From the NCBI GenBank assembly GCA_027364695.1, contig DAHXOV010000154.1:1-6966 (forward strand): DNA of 6,966 bases, written 5' to 3'. Shown here one piece after another: positions 1-6,966 of the stretch; within the stretch, counting starts at the first letter, position 1; every line of letters begins with the position of its first letter. The notes beneath the pieces are model-generated. The model was not told where the DNA came from, did no database searches, and saw only the letters and a program-made list of their open reading frames with translations. The DNA comes from a bacterium (lineage in GTDB: Bacteria; Bacteroidota; Bacteroidia; B-17B0; Aurantibacillaceae). A program made the position numbers and the translations under genes.

Positions 1-2
1 CC

Positions 3-353
3 ACAGTACATGCTGCCTATTACGCACTATCCTGCCAAACAAAACCCATTGTGTGGATATGTGGTGGACAAGACAAAGGAAATGATTATTCAGAACTCTA
101 TAGCATCGTAAAAGAAAAAATCAAAGCCATTGTTTGTTTAGGGAAAGATAATACTAAAATCATTTCAGCATTCAAAAATATCGTCCCTTTGATCATAGAC
201 ACCCACTCTATGGAAGACGCAGTAAAATCAGCATACAGAGTCGCAAAAAAAGGTGATATCGTGTTGTTATCTCCCGCCTGTGCCAGCTTCGATTTATTCC
301 AAGATTACAGTGAAAGAGGAGAAAAGTTCAAATCGCATGTGAAAAATTTATAG
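3..353 (+). CDS. murD: MurD, UDP-MurNAc-L-alanine--D-glutamate ligase (5'-truncated by window edge)
   Basis: MurD is the cytoplasmic ATP-dependent ligase that adds D-glutamate to UDP-MurNAc-L-Ala in peptidoglycan precursor synthesis. Only the last 116 residues are visible, about a quarter of a normal MurD of roughly 450 residues. The frame is open to the left edge, so the true start lies outside the window; the GTG at 51 is an internal Val codon, not a start. What is seen belongs to the C-terminal ligase domain. A GGQDKGNDYS segment (nt 63-92) matches the Mur ligase GGxxKGxD motif. The SPACASFDLF segment (nt 270-299), followed by a Y-x-x-RG-x-x-F pattern, is the MurD signature near the UDP-MurNAc-peptide site; it separates MurD from MurC, MurE and MurF. 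The stop TAG lies 3 bases before ftsW, so the two are very likely cotranscribed. Confidence 0.95.
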   Translation, partial: TVHAAYYALSCQTKPIVWICGGQDKGNDYSELYSIVKEKIKAIVCLGKDNTKIISAFKNIVPLIIDTHSMEDAVKSAYRVAKKGDIVLLSPACASFDLFQDYSERGEKFKSHVKNL

Positions 354-356
354 ACC

Positions 357-1577
357 ATGCGCTTGTTCAATAGAATAAAAGGAGATAAAGTTATTTGGAT
401 TGTTATCTTACTACTGTCATCTTTTTCCACAGTGGTAGTATATAGTGCATCTAACAGTTTGGCATATAGATTTAAAGATGGACATTCAGAATATTTTCTA
501 TTTAAACATCTTGCCTTATGTTTTATTGGTATATCTATTATCTACTATATTCATAAACTCAATCTAAAAATACAGCACTTTAATCTCATAGGGGTGATAG
601 GGTTTATTCTTAGTATCCCCTTATTAATTTATACACTTCTAAGTGGCGTAAGGTCGGGCGATGCTACAAGATGGATAGAAGTGCCAGGATTAGGAATCAC
701 CTTCCAATCTTCTGATATAGCTAAAATAGCAATGATCATTTTTATCTCCAGAAATCTAACTTTTTACAGAGATAAATTAAATACATTAAAGAATATTTTC
801 CTTAAAATTCTTTTACCAACATCGCTCATTTATATTCCCATTCTGATATCCAATTTCTCAACTGCATTTTTATTGGCAGCTACTATTTTTTATCTCATAT
901 TATTAAGTGATATAAAACTCAATAATATAATTAAAATTCTTGGCCTTGTTTTGTTGGTTTCTGCTTTATTCATCACTCTCATATATTTTTTCCCTAATAC
1001 CCTTCCACGCGGAAAAACATGGAAAATGCGCATTGAAAACTTTATGACCAATGATATCAAAACAAACTATCAGGTCATGCAGGCAAAAATTGCAATAGCC
1101 AATGGCCCACTCATAGGTAAAGGACCTGGTAACAGCGCTCAAAGAGCATTTTTACCACAAGCATCTTCCGATTTCATTTATGCCATCATTATTGAAGAGT
1201 ATGGAAGTGTTATAGGTGTTTTCATACTGGTTTTTTTTCTCATTATCTTTTTCAGATGCATTAGAATTACACAAAAAGCCTCACACCCTTTTTACGCATA
1301 CATAGTAGCAGGTCTCTCTTTTAATCTCATGTTACAAGCATTCATCAATATGGCCGTATCTGTTAATATCATACCTGTAACAGGTCAACCATTGCCATTC
1401 ATAAGCATGGGAGGCAGCTCCTTAATTTTTTCATCTGCCATCATCGGTATTATTCTCAATATAAGCAAGCAGATTGATACTGAAATCAAATCAACAACTC
1501 ACAATAACATCGTTCCCGATAATAATACAAAATCAAAAAGCAATAAATACCTCACACAAAATATAGCACTGCAATGA
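357..1577 (+). CDS. ftsW: FtsW, SEDS-family septal peptidoglycan glycosyltransferase
   Basis: FtsW is an integral membrane SEDS protein that polymerises lipid II into septal glycan together with a class B penicillin-binding protein. The 406-residue product has about ten hydrophobic segments; the first are near residues 12-31 and 46-65 and the last near 341-368. Family marks include TRWIEVPG (104-111), NFSTA (166-170), and GKGPGNS (254-260) followed by SSDFIYAIIIEE (270-281). Asp272 aligns with the catalytic Asp of SEDS enzymes. PVTGQPLPFIS-x-GGSS (340-354) is the conserved loop before the last helix. The motif has Met351 where Tyr is common. The last 36 or so residues form a polar, Asn/Lys-rich tail, presumably cytoplasmic. 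FtsW is preferred over RodA because of the position between murD and murG. The ATG at 357 follows murD by 3 bases; the TGA stop overlaps the murG start by 4 bases (ATGA), consistent with coupling. Confidence 0.96.
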   Translation: MRLFNRIKGDKVIWIVILLLSSFSTVVVYSASNSLAYRFKDGHSEYFLFKHLALCFIGISIIYYIHKLNLKIQHFNLIGVIGFILSIPLLIYTLLSGVRSGDATRWIEVPGLGITFQSSDIAKIAMIIFISRNLTFYRDKLNTLKNIFLKILLPTSLIYIPILISNFSTAFLLAATIFYLILLSDIKLNNIIKILGLVLLVSALFITLIYFFPNTLPRGKTWKMRIENFMTNDIKTNYQVMQAKIAIANGPLIGKGPGNSAQRAFLPQASSDFIYAIIIEEYGSVIGVFILVFFLIIFFRCIRITQKASHPFYAYIVAGLSFNLMLQAFINMAVSVNIIPVTGQPLPFISMGGSSLIFSSAIIGIILNISKQIDTEIKSTTHNNIVPDNNTKSKSNKYLTQNIALQ

Positions 1578-2680
1578 ATAAAAAATTAAACATTATCATT
1601 AGTGGTGGCGGTACGGGCGGGCACATATATCCTGCAATTGCCATTGCCAAAGCTATTTTACAACTAGAACCACAATCTAATATCTTATTCATTGGTGCAA
1701 AAGGGAAAATGGAAATGGAAAAAATTCCCACAGAGGGCTTCCCAATCAAAGCCATTGATATTATCGGGCTTCAAAGAAAATTGACATTAAAAAATTTTTT
1801 ACTCCCTTTCTACTTATTGAAAAGCATTCGACAAGTGAGTAATATATTTAAATTATATCAACCAAGCGTAGTAATAGGCACGGGCGGATATGTAAGTTTT
1901 CCCGTATTATTTACAGCACAATTTTATTCTATTCCCACTTACATTCAAGAACAAAATGCCTTTGCCGGATTAGCAAACAAATTACTATCCAAAAAAGCAA
2001 GAAAAATTTTTGTCGCATTTGAAGATATGGAAAAATTTTTTTCGAAAAATAAAATAGCTCTTTCCGGAAATCCTGTCAGACAGGATATATCAAATGTGTC
2101 CTCCAACAAAACAAAATCTATAGAGTATTTTTCTTTGCACGCCACAAAACCTATCATACTCATATTAGGTGGCAGTTTAGGAGCAAAGACCATGAATGAT
2201 ACTATTGCAAATAACATAGATTTTTTTATTCAAAATAAAATTCAACTGATATGGCAAATGGGGAAAACCTATTATAGCAATATGGATGCGACACTACAAA
2301 AAAAATTACAGAATAATTATATTTACTGCAATGATTTCATTTACGAAATGAACCTCGCCTATGCAGCAGCAGATATTGTTGTATCAAGATCAGGAGCAAG
2401 TACTATAGCAGAGATTGCTATGGCCGGGAAACCATCCATCTTAATACCTTCTCCCAATGTAACCAATGATCACCAAACAATAAATGCTTTGGCGCTTGAA
2501 AGAAAACAAGCCGCTATTCTTATCAAAGATGCAGATGCAAGAGAACAGCTCATTCCACAAATAGAACATTTACTTCATCATCCCGAATTACAAAAAAATT
2601 TATCCAACAATATCCAACAATTTTCTAAACCCAATGCCGCCACAATCATAGCGCAAGAAATATTAAACCACTTGAATTAA
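1574..2680 (+). CDS. murG: MurG, UDP-GlcNAc:undecaprenyl-PP-MurNAc-pentapeptide GlcNAc transferase
   Basis: MurG transfers GlcNAc from UDP-GlcNAc to lipid I, giving lipid II on the cytoplasmic face of the membrane. At 368 residues it has normal length for this GT-B fold family. The N-terminal acceptor domain opens with SGGGTGGHIYPA (10-21), whose His17 aligns with the proposed catalytic base. It continues with GTGGYVSFP (102-110) and EQNAFAG-x-x-NK (126-136), and a hydrophobic and basic stretch near 65-90 may contact the membrane. SGNPVR (164-169) marks the interdomain link. The C-terminal donor domain holds LGGSLGA (198-204), SRSGASTIAE (271-280; Glu280 aligns with the residue that binds the UDP ribose) and NDHQ-x-x-NA (298-305). 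The start ATG overlaps the ftsW stop and sits directly before the glycine-rich loop, so a later start is unlikely. It ends one base before murC. Confidence 0.97.
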   Translation: MNKKLNIIISGGGTGGHIYPAIAIAKAILQLEPQSNILFIGAKGKMEMEKIPTEGFPIKAIDIIGLQRKLTLKNFLLPFYLLKSIRQVSNIFKLYQPSVVIGTGGYVSFPVLFTAQFYSIPTYIQEQNAFAGLANKLLSKKARKIFVAFEDMEKFFSKNKIALSGNPVRQDISNVSSNKTKSIEYFSLHATKPIILILGGSLGAKTMNDTIANNIDFFIQNKIQLIWQMGKTYYSNMDATLQKKLQNNYIYCNDFIYEMNLAYAAADIVVSRSGASTIAEIAMAGKPSILIPSPNVTNDHQTINALALERKQAAILIKDADAREQLIPQIEHLLHHPELQKNLSNNIQQFSKPNAATIIAQEILNHLN

Positions 2681-2681
2681 T

Positions 2682-4070
2682 ATGTCAAACATTCTTCAAT
2701 ATAAACTCTATTATTTTCTCGGTATTGGCGGCATAGGAATGAGCGCATTAGCAAGATACTTTAAACTCAACAATAAACAAGTTGTTGGATATGATAAAAC
2801 AAAAACAGAACTAACCAAATATTTAGAAGAAGAAAAAATAGAATGTTATTACGAAGAAAATATTGAAAAACTTGAAAACAGAATTAAAAAAATTTCAAAA
2901 GACGATATACTCGTTATCTATACCCCGGCTATACCAAAAGATCATAAAGAACTACAATACTTTCAAACACATCAGTTTCAAATCAAAAAAAGATCTGAAG
3001 CACTTGGTGAAATAGTAAATAAATATCACTGTATAGCCATTGCAGGTACACATGGAAAAACAACCACTACTGCACTTATCACTCACATATTCCATCAATC
3101 ACATAAAAACATTCTCTCTTTTACTGGTGGCATCATGACCAATTACAATACAAATTTTTTATTTCATACACCATTTCAAAATCAACCTATTTACAGCATT
3201 GTAGAAGCCGATGAGTATGACCAATCCTTTTTAGAAATATTTCCTGAAGTGGCCATCATCACGAGCATAGATCCTGATCATTTAGATATTTATCAAACAC
3301 ATCAAAATTTAATTAATACCTACCAGCAATTTGCGAACAACATCAAAGAAAATGGATCGCTTGTTGTTAATAAATCTGTTGATAAGTTTTTCCGCAATAT
3401 AAAAAACATGCTTACTTACGCTGTAAATTTGAATGGACAAATATCAGCCTCCTGTTTAAAATCCATTCATCACAAAATGACTTTTGACTTATTCATAGAT
3501 AATCAAACTTTTCATGAAGTAGAACTTGGCATTCCAGGACAACATAATGTAATGAATGCATTAGCCGCCATTGCGGTTGCAAGACATTATAATATTCCCT
3601 TTGAAAATATTTTTTCTTCACTCAAAACTTTTCAAGGTGTAAAAAGAAGATTTGAATATCACATAAAAAAAAGCAATTTAGTTTTAATAGATGATTATGC
3701 GCATCATCCTGAAGAAATAAAAAATTTACTGCAAACAACCCGCATGCTTTATCCTTATCAAAAAATAACCACCATCTTTCAACCACATCTATACACACGC
3801 ACTCGCGACTTTCTAAATGATTTTGCTTTATCACTCTCATCAGCAGACGAAATCATCCTCTTAGATATTTATCCCGCAAGAGAAACGCCTATTGAAGGTA
3901 TCAATTCAATGGCATTATTAAATAAAATAGAACATCAAAATAAAAAACTGTTATCAAAAAAAGAACTCCCTAATTACCTCAAAAAAACACATCACGAAGT
4001 AATACTTACCATCGGTGCAGGAGATATAGAACTTCTTATCCCTGAAATAAAAAACCAATTATTAAACTAA
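2682..4070 (+). CDS. murC: MurC, UDP-N-acetylmuramate--L-alanine ligase
   Basis: MurC is the cytoplasmic ATP-dependent ligase that attaches L-alanine to UDP-MurNAc, the first amino acid of the stem peptide. The 462-residue length is normal for the family. Domain 1 has the Rossmann motif FLGIGGIGMSALA (12-24), characteristic of MurC. Domain 2 has the P-loop GTHGKTTTT (122-130, Lys126 at the ATP phosphates), EADEYDQSFL (175-184) for metal binding, DPDHLDIY (197-204) with the conserved His200, and GQHNVMNALAA (286-296). Domain 3 contains GVKRRFE (319-325), DDYAHHPEEI (337-346), FQPHLYTRTRDF (366-377), and YPARE-x-P-x-GI (397-407), which is typical of MurC. A closing GAGDIE lies at 445-450. The MurC-specific motifs exclude MurE, MurF and Mpl as alternatives. 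The start is one base after murG, and the TAA stop abuts the ftsQ ATG with no spacer. Confidence 0.97.
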   Translation: MSNILQYKLYYFLGIGGIGMSALARYFKLNNKQVVGYDKTKTELTKYLEEEKIECYYEENIEKLENRIKKISKDDILVIYTPAIPKDHKELQYFQTHQFQIKKRSEALGEIVNKYHCIAIAGTHGKTTTTALITHIFHQSHKNILSFTGGIMTNYNTNFLFHTPFQNQPIYSIVEADEYDQSFLEIFPEVAIITSIDPDHLDIYQTHQNLINTYQQFANNIKENGSLVVNKSVDKFFRNIKNMLTYAVNLNGQISASCLKSIHHKMTFDLFIDNQTFHEVELGIPGQHNVMNALAAIAVARHYNIPFENIFSSLKTFQGVKRRFEYHIKKSNLVLIDDYAHHPEEIKNLLQTTRMLYPYQKITTIFQPHLYTRTRDFLNDFALSLSSADEIILLDIYPARETPIEGINSMALLNKIEHQNKKLLSKKELPNYLKKTHHEVILTIGAGDIELLIPEIKNQLLN

Positions 4071-4871
4071 ATGTCACTCAAGCCTATATATACTAAAATA
4101 CTTTTTATTACAGGAAAAATTCTGTTTCTTGCCTATGCGTTAGTATCTATGGCATTTGTAAATAATAAATTTAAAAAAAAGAAAATAGAAAATATTACTA
4201 TCAAAATTATATCTGACAATCAACCAACAATGTGCAACACAGAAGATATTGAAAAATATATTCATTGCGAACAATTACTCAACAAATCATACTATGAAAT
4301 GAATTTCTTTCTGCTTGAAAAAATAAGCAATGAAAAAAATGAAATTAAAAAATCTGCTATCTACTTCACTCCTCACAACCAATTGTACATACAAGTCACT
4401 GAACGGAAACCAATAGCCAGAATCATTTCTAATTATATCAATCACTACATAGATGATGAATGGAAAACAATGAAAGTTACTACCCCTTACAAAGTGCCTC
4501 TCATAATAAGTGAATTTCAGGAAAATCCAGATCTATTCAGACATTATCCTATTTCAAAAATTGCCTATTCTTCCCATCTCCGCTACACATCTGCTTTCTA
4601 TGATATTCACACTGTCCTAAATATCATTTTATCCGATACTATACTTACCAATTTTATAGATTATTTATACATACATAAGAACCACGAAATAAGTTTGCAT
4701 CCTGTCATTGGGAAATTCCACATATCAGCAGGTAATTCAGAAAATTTTCAGGGTAAAATGAATAAGCTAAAATTATTCATCATGCATGGATTAAATAAAA
4801 CCAATGGCTGGAACAAGTATTCAGAAATCAACCTCCAATATAAAAATCTCATATACTGCACTAAAAAATAA
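4071..4871 (+). CDS. ftsQ: FtsQ/DivIB-type cell division protein
   Basis: FtsQ is a bitopic membrane protein that connects the cytoplasmic division ring to the periplasmic divisome, in model species by binding FtsB and FtsL. The 266-residue product has a short cytoplasmic tail and one membrane helix (about 10-30), followed by a basic FKKKK run (34-38) and a periplasmic part. Residues about 41-118 fit a POTRA-like domain, ending in the FtsQ-type VTERKPIARI (109-118). YIDDEWKTM (126-134) matches the 'Y-x-D-x-x-G' strand seen in many FtsQ proteins, with Trp in place of Gly. The end, GWNKYSEINL then QYKNLIYCTKK, is the Bacteroidota FtsQ ending and aligns with the C-terminal strand used for FtsB binding in E. 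coli. The middle is poorly conserved, as usual for this family, so the call rests on topology, these motifs and the murC-ftsA position. Cys55, Cys66 and Cys263 lie in the periplasmic part. Confidence 0.9.
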   Translation: MSLKPIYTKILFITGKILFLAYALVSMAFVNNKFKKKKIENITIKIISDNQPTMCNTEDIEKYIHCEQLLNKSYYEMNFFLLEKISNEKNEIKKSAIYFTPHNQLYIQVTERKPIARIISNYINHYIDDEWKTMKVTTPYKVPLIISEFQENPDLFRHYPISKIAYSSHLRYTSAFYDIHTVLNIILSDTILTNFIDYLYIHKNHEISLHPVIGKFHISAGNSENFQGKMNKLKLFIMHGLNKTNGWNKYSEINLQYKNLIYCTKK

Positions 4872-4875
4872 ATCT

Positions 4876-6237
4876 ATGGACATCATCAACAACACTAACA
4901 AAGAAAAAACAGAAACTATCATCCCTGAAGATGCCCCTATCGTAGTAGCACTGGACATTGGTACCACAAAAATTGTAACACTAGTAGGGATCAAAAACAA
5001 TAATAATAAAATTGAAATCCTTGCATACGCCAATGTCCCATCAAAAGGCATACTGAGAGGCGCTGTTGCCAATATCAAAGACGCTACTGAAAGTATCGGC
5101 AGATCTGTAAAAGAAGCCGCAGCCAAATGCAATGTACAAATAGCCGAAGTAGTGGTAGGAGTAGCAGGGCAATTCATCAAAAGCTTTAACCAAAGTACTT
5201 CTCTCACCATATCTGCCAGCGAGGTGAGTGAAAACGATATCTATAAGATGATAGAAGACATCAAACAAATATCCCAAAAACCAGGTGAAAAAATTATTTC
5301 CATCATCCCACAAGACTTTAGTATAGATGATGTTATTGGAATTATAGACCCTCCTATCGGCTATTCAGGCAAACACATCAAAGGCAATTTTCATGTCGTT
5401 TCTGTCAGCGAGTCCATCATACAAAATATATCCAGATGTGTAGAAGCCAACAAGATGTCTGTGCAAGAATTTTTTTTAGAGCCCATTGCCAGTGCAGCAG
5501 CCGTTCTCACTGACGAACAAAAAGAAGCAGGCGCCTGTCTCATTGATATAGGCGGAGGTACAACAGATATAGCCATCTATCACGAAAATATTATCAGACA
5601 TTCTGCTGTTATACCTATCGGCGGAAACATTATCACAAAAGATATTAAAGAGGTATGTAAAATTACAGAAAAAGAAGCCGAAAAATTAAAAATAGACCAC
5701 GGCTCTGCCATGCCATTCGACGAATTAAAATCAAAAAACCTTCGACTCATAAAACCCGGAGAAAACTTTTTAGGTGGATCACAACAGATTAAAACAATCA
5801 ATGCTTACCACTTATCCGAAATTATCAATGCTCGTGCAGAAGAAATCGTAAAGTTCATAGACCTTGAACTTGATAAATCAGGGTACAAAGAAAAATTATC
5901 TACAGGTATCATTTTAACGGGCGGTGGTAGCCTACTTAAAAATATTCAAAGCGTATTCATGAGCCATATTGGTATAAATACTAATATCGGAATACCTAAT
6001 CAGCACATATCTACCTCTATTGAAGAACTAAAAACTCCTGTTTACTCTACTGCTATAGGCCTTCTCATGCTCGGATTTGACAATCTGTCGCAAAAAACCA
6101 ACAATGAATCAGATCAATCAAAAAGTGAAAAAACAAAACATCCAACTGCAGACGGCATGGATATTAGAAAGAAAAAATTTTTGGAAGAATTTTTTAAGGG
6201 AATTAAAGGAATCTTCTTTGTCCCTGAAAATTCTTAA
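4876..6237 (+). CDS. ftsA: FtsA, actin-like cell division protein tethering FtsZ to the membrane
   Basis: FtsA is a peripheral membrane ATPase of the actin fold that anchors FtsZ filaments and recruits later division proteins. From the ATG at 4876 it has 453 residues. The phosphate 1 loop is ALDIGTTK (25-32), the phosphate 2 loop is LIDIGGGTTDIAIY (222-235) and the adenosine motif is LTGGGSLL (347-354). Between them, roughly residues 100-180, lies the FtsA-specific 1C (SHS2) subdomain, which separates FtsA from MreB and DnaK. A Lys/Ser/Asn-rich linker (about 404-430) leads to an amphipathic helix, KKKFLEEFFKGIKGIFF (432-448), the expected membrane-targeting sequence. An in-frame ATG at 4804 would add 24 residues, but it lies inside the ftsQ end. 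I chose 4876 because it is 4 bases after the ftsQ stop and still leaves about 20 polar residues before the actin fold. Confidence 0.96.
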   Translation: MDIINNTNKEKTETIIPEDAPIVVALDIGTTKIVTLVGIKNNNNKIEILAYANVPSKGILRGAVANIKDATESIGRSVKEAAAKCNVQIAEVVVGVAGQFIKSFNQSTSLTISASEVSENDIYKMIEDIKQISQKPGEKIISIIPQDFSIDDVIGIIDPPIGYSGKHIKGNFHVVSVSESIIQNISRCVEANKMSVQEFFLEPIASAAAVLTDEQKEAGACLIDIGGGTTDIAIYHENIIRHSAVIPIGGNIITKDIKEVCKITEKEAEKLKIDHGSAMPFDELKSKNLRLIKPGENFLGGSQQIKTINAYHLSEIINARAEEIVKFIDLELDKSGYKEKLSTGIILTGGGSLLKNIQSVFMSHIGINTNIGIPNQHISTSIEELKTPVYSTAIGLLMLGFDNLSQKTNNESDQSKSEKTKHPTADGMDIRKKKFLEEFFKGIKGIFFVPENS

Positions 6238-6284
6238 TATAAAACATAATCAAAAATATTAAATTAACCTTAAAATCTACAACT
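6238..6284 (+). promoter_or_regulatory. ftsA-ftsZ intergenic leader with possible TAAAA translation signal
   Basis: This 47-base, strongly AT-rich gap is the only spacer longer than 4 bases in the window. A TAAAA at 6271-6275 lies 9 bases before the ftsZ ATG. A TAAAA-like element shortly before the start has been described as replacing the Shine-Dalgarno sequence in Bacteroidota, but in DNA this AT-rich it could occur by chance. I see no GGAGG-like site, no clear Bacteroidota-type promoter (TTG with TAnnTTTG) and no GC-rich hairpin followed by T's. The gap may therefore be only a leader within the operon transcript. Confidence 0.3.
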
Positions 6285-6966
6285 ATGAATCAATTTGAAA
6301 TACCTCAAAATTTAAATCCAATGGATAATATCATTAAAGTCATTGGCGTAGGAGGCGGTGGCAGCAATGCTGTAAAATACCTCTACACTCTCAATGTAAA
6401 AAACGTGGACTTTATTGTCTGCAATACAGATCAACAGCATCTTCTCTCTAGCCCCATTCCAAACAAAATTCAATTAGGCAGAAACCTTACGAAAGGACTA
6501 GGAGCAGGCCGCATACCTGAAAAAGGCAGAGAAGCTGCAATAGAATCAAAAGAAGAAATTAAAAGAATGCTTGAAGATAAAACAGAAATGCTTTTCATCG
6601 CAGCAGGATTAGGTGGAGGTACGGGCACAGGGGCCGCTCCCATTATCGCAGAAGTAGCACGAAACTTAAACATACTCACCGTCGCTATCGTTACCTTGCC
6701 CTTTCAATTTGAAGGAAAGAAAAAAATAGCTTATGCTGAAAAAGGATTGGAAGAACTAAAAAAACATGTGGACAGCATCATTGTTATCCCAAATGAAAAA
6801 CTCAAAGAAATATACCCTGGTATGAAAATGTCTGCAGCATTTGCAAAAGCCGATGACATCGTATCTACTGCGGCAAAAAGCATCGCAGAAATTATCACCA
6901 ATAATTTACATATCAATGTGGATTTCAACGACGTGAAGACTGTTATGCAAAACAGCGGTACCGCAC
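6285..6966 (+). CDS. ftsZ: FtsZ, tubulin-like division GTPase (3'-truncated by window edge)
   Basis: FtsZ polymerises with GTP into the cytoplasmic ring that organises division. The first 227 residues are visible; the frame is open to the window end, so the C-terminal subdomain, linker and the peptide that binds FtsA lie outside. Seen are the nucleotide loop VIGVGGGGSNAV (19-30), CNTDQQHL (46-53), GLGAGRIPE (71-79), the tubulin signature GGGTGTG (110-116) followed by AAP, PFQFEGKKK (139-147), and the T7 synergy loop NVDFNDV (211-217). Asp213 and Asp216 of that loop align with the acidic residues that trigger GTP hydrolysis in the neighbouring subunit. The ATG at 6285 gives a 12-residue polar lead; an in-frame ATG at 6321 (residue 13) is possible but would leave very little before the first strand. 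It follows ftsA by 47 bases, which leaves room for separate translational or transcriptional control. Confidence 0.97.
   Translation, partial: MNQFEIPQNLNPMDNIIKVIGVGGGGSNAVKYLYTLNVKNVDFIVCNTDQQHLLSSPIPNKIQLGRNLTKGLGAGRIPEKGREAAIESKEEIKRMLEDKTEMLFIAAGLGGGTGTGAAPIIAEVARNLNILTVAIVTLPFQFEGKKKIAYAEKGLEELKKHVDSIIVIPNEKLKEIYPGMKMSAAFAKADDIVSTAAKSIAEIITNNLHINVDFNDVKTVMQNSGTA

Noticed and set aside
1231..1238. Runs of eight T or A (also 2298-2305, 3665-3672, 4173-4180, 5470-5477) as possible slippage sites
   Set aside because: The frames continue normally through every run and conserved motifs follow in the same frame. They reflect Phe and Lys codons in AT-rich DNA; nothing indicates programmed slippage or a sequencing error.
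4821..5210. Antisense open frame of 129 codons over the ftsQ end and ftsA start
   Set aside because: It lies wholly opposite two well-supported conserved genes and its translation is low-complexity and hydrophobic, as expected for the reverse of coding DNA. It has no recognisable motif. The other antisense frames (for example 1552-1755, 1945-2217, 3622-3840, 5580-5801, 6470-6679) fail for the same reasons.
6077..6262. Open frame of 61 codons on the + strand in another frame, ending in the ftsA-ftsZ gap
   Set aside because: Most of it overlaps the FtsA linker and membrane-targeting helix, and its Lys/Asn-rich translation reflects A-rich DNA. There is no sign of a separate gene.
6234..6262. 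Perfect 7-base inverted repeat (TTAATAT at 6234-6240 and ATATTAA at 6256-6262) after ftsA
   Set aside because: The arms are all A/T with a 15-base loop and no following T run, so the hairpin would be very weak and is expected by chance in such AT-rich DNA. It is not a credible terminator.
1..6966. Possible unusual accessory system, foreign island or mobile element
   Set aside because: Every gene is a core division or peptidoglycan gene in a familiar order, composition looks even across the window, and no transposase, integrase, terminal repeat or unexplained gene is present.

Overview
The window is a contiguous piece of a bacterial division and cell wall (dcw) cluster, all on the + strand: murD (3' end only), ftsW, murG, murC, ftsQ, ftsA and ftsZ (5' part only). 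The DNA is AT-rich. Three observations point to Bacteroidota: the gene order, with murC followed directly by ftsQ and no murB or ddl between them; the absence of Shine-Dalgarno sequences before any start; and the family-specific FtsQ ending (a GWNKYSEINL segment and a terminal CTKK). I cannot name a genus from the sequence alone.

Layout: 3-353 is the MurD C-terminal domain. After a 3-base gap comes ftsW (357-1577), whose stop overlaps the murG start in an ATGA (1574-1577). murG ends at 2680 and murC starts one base later, at 2682. The murC stop TAA abuts the ftsQ ATG (4070/4071). ftsQ ends at 4871 and ftsA starts 4 bases on, at 4876. The only real gap is 47 bases (6238-6284) between ftsA and ftsZ. 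ftsZ starts at 6285 and runs off the window end. There is no stretch of 300 bases without a gene, and I see no RNA gene, mobile element, CRISPR array or factor-independent terminator.

The products form one pathway. MurC and MurD add the first two amino acids to UDP-MurNAc in the cytoplasm. MurG makes lipid II at the inner face of the membrane. FtsW polymerises lipid II into septal glycan. FtsZ forms the division ring, FtsA tethers it to the membrane, and FtsQ links the ring to the periplasmic machinery. All reading frames are intact and the diagnostic motifs are present. The dense packing suggests one polycistronic transcript entering from upstream, with translational coupling.

I found no undescribed system here. 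The findings are minor points on ordinary conserved genes and are scored accordingly.
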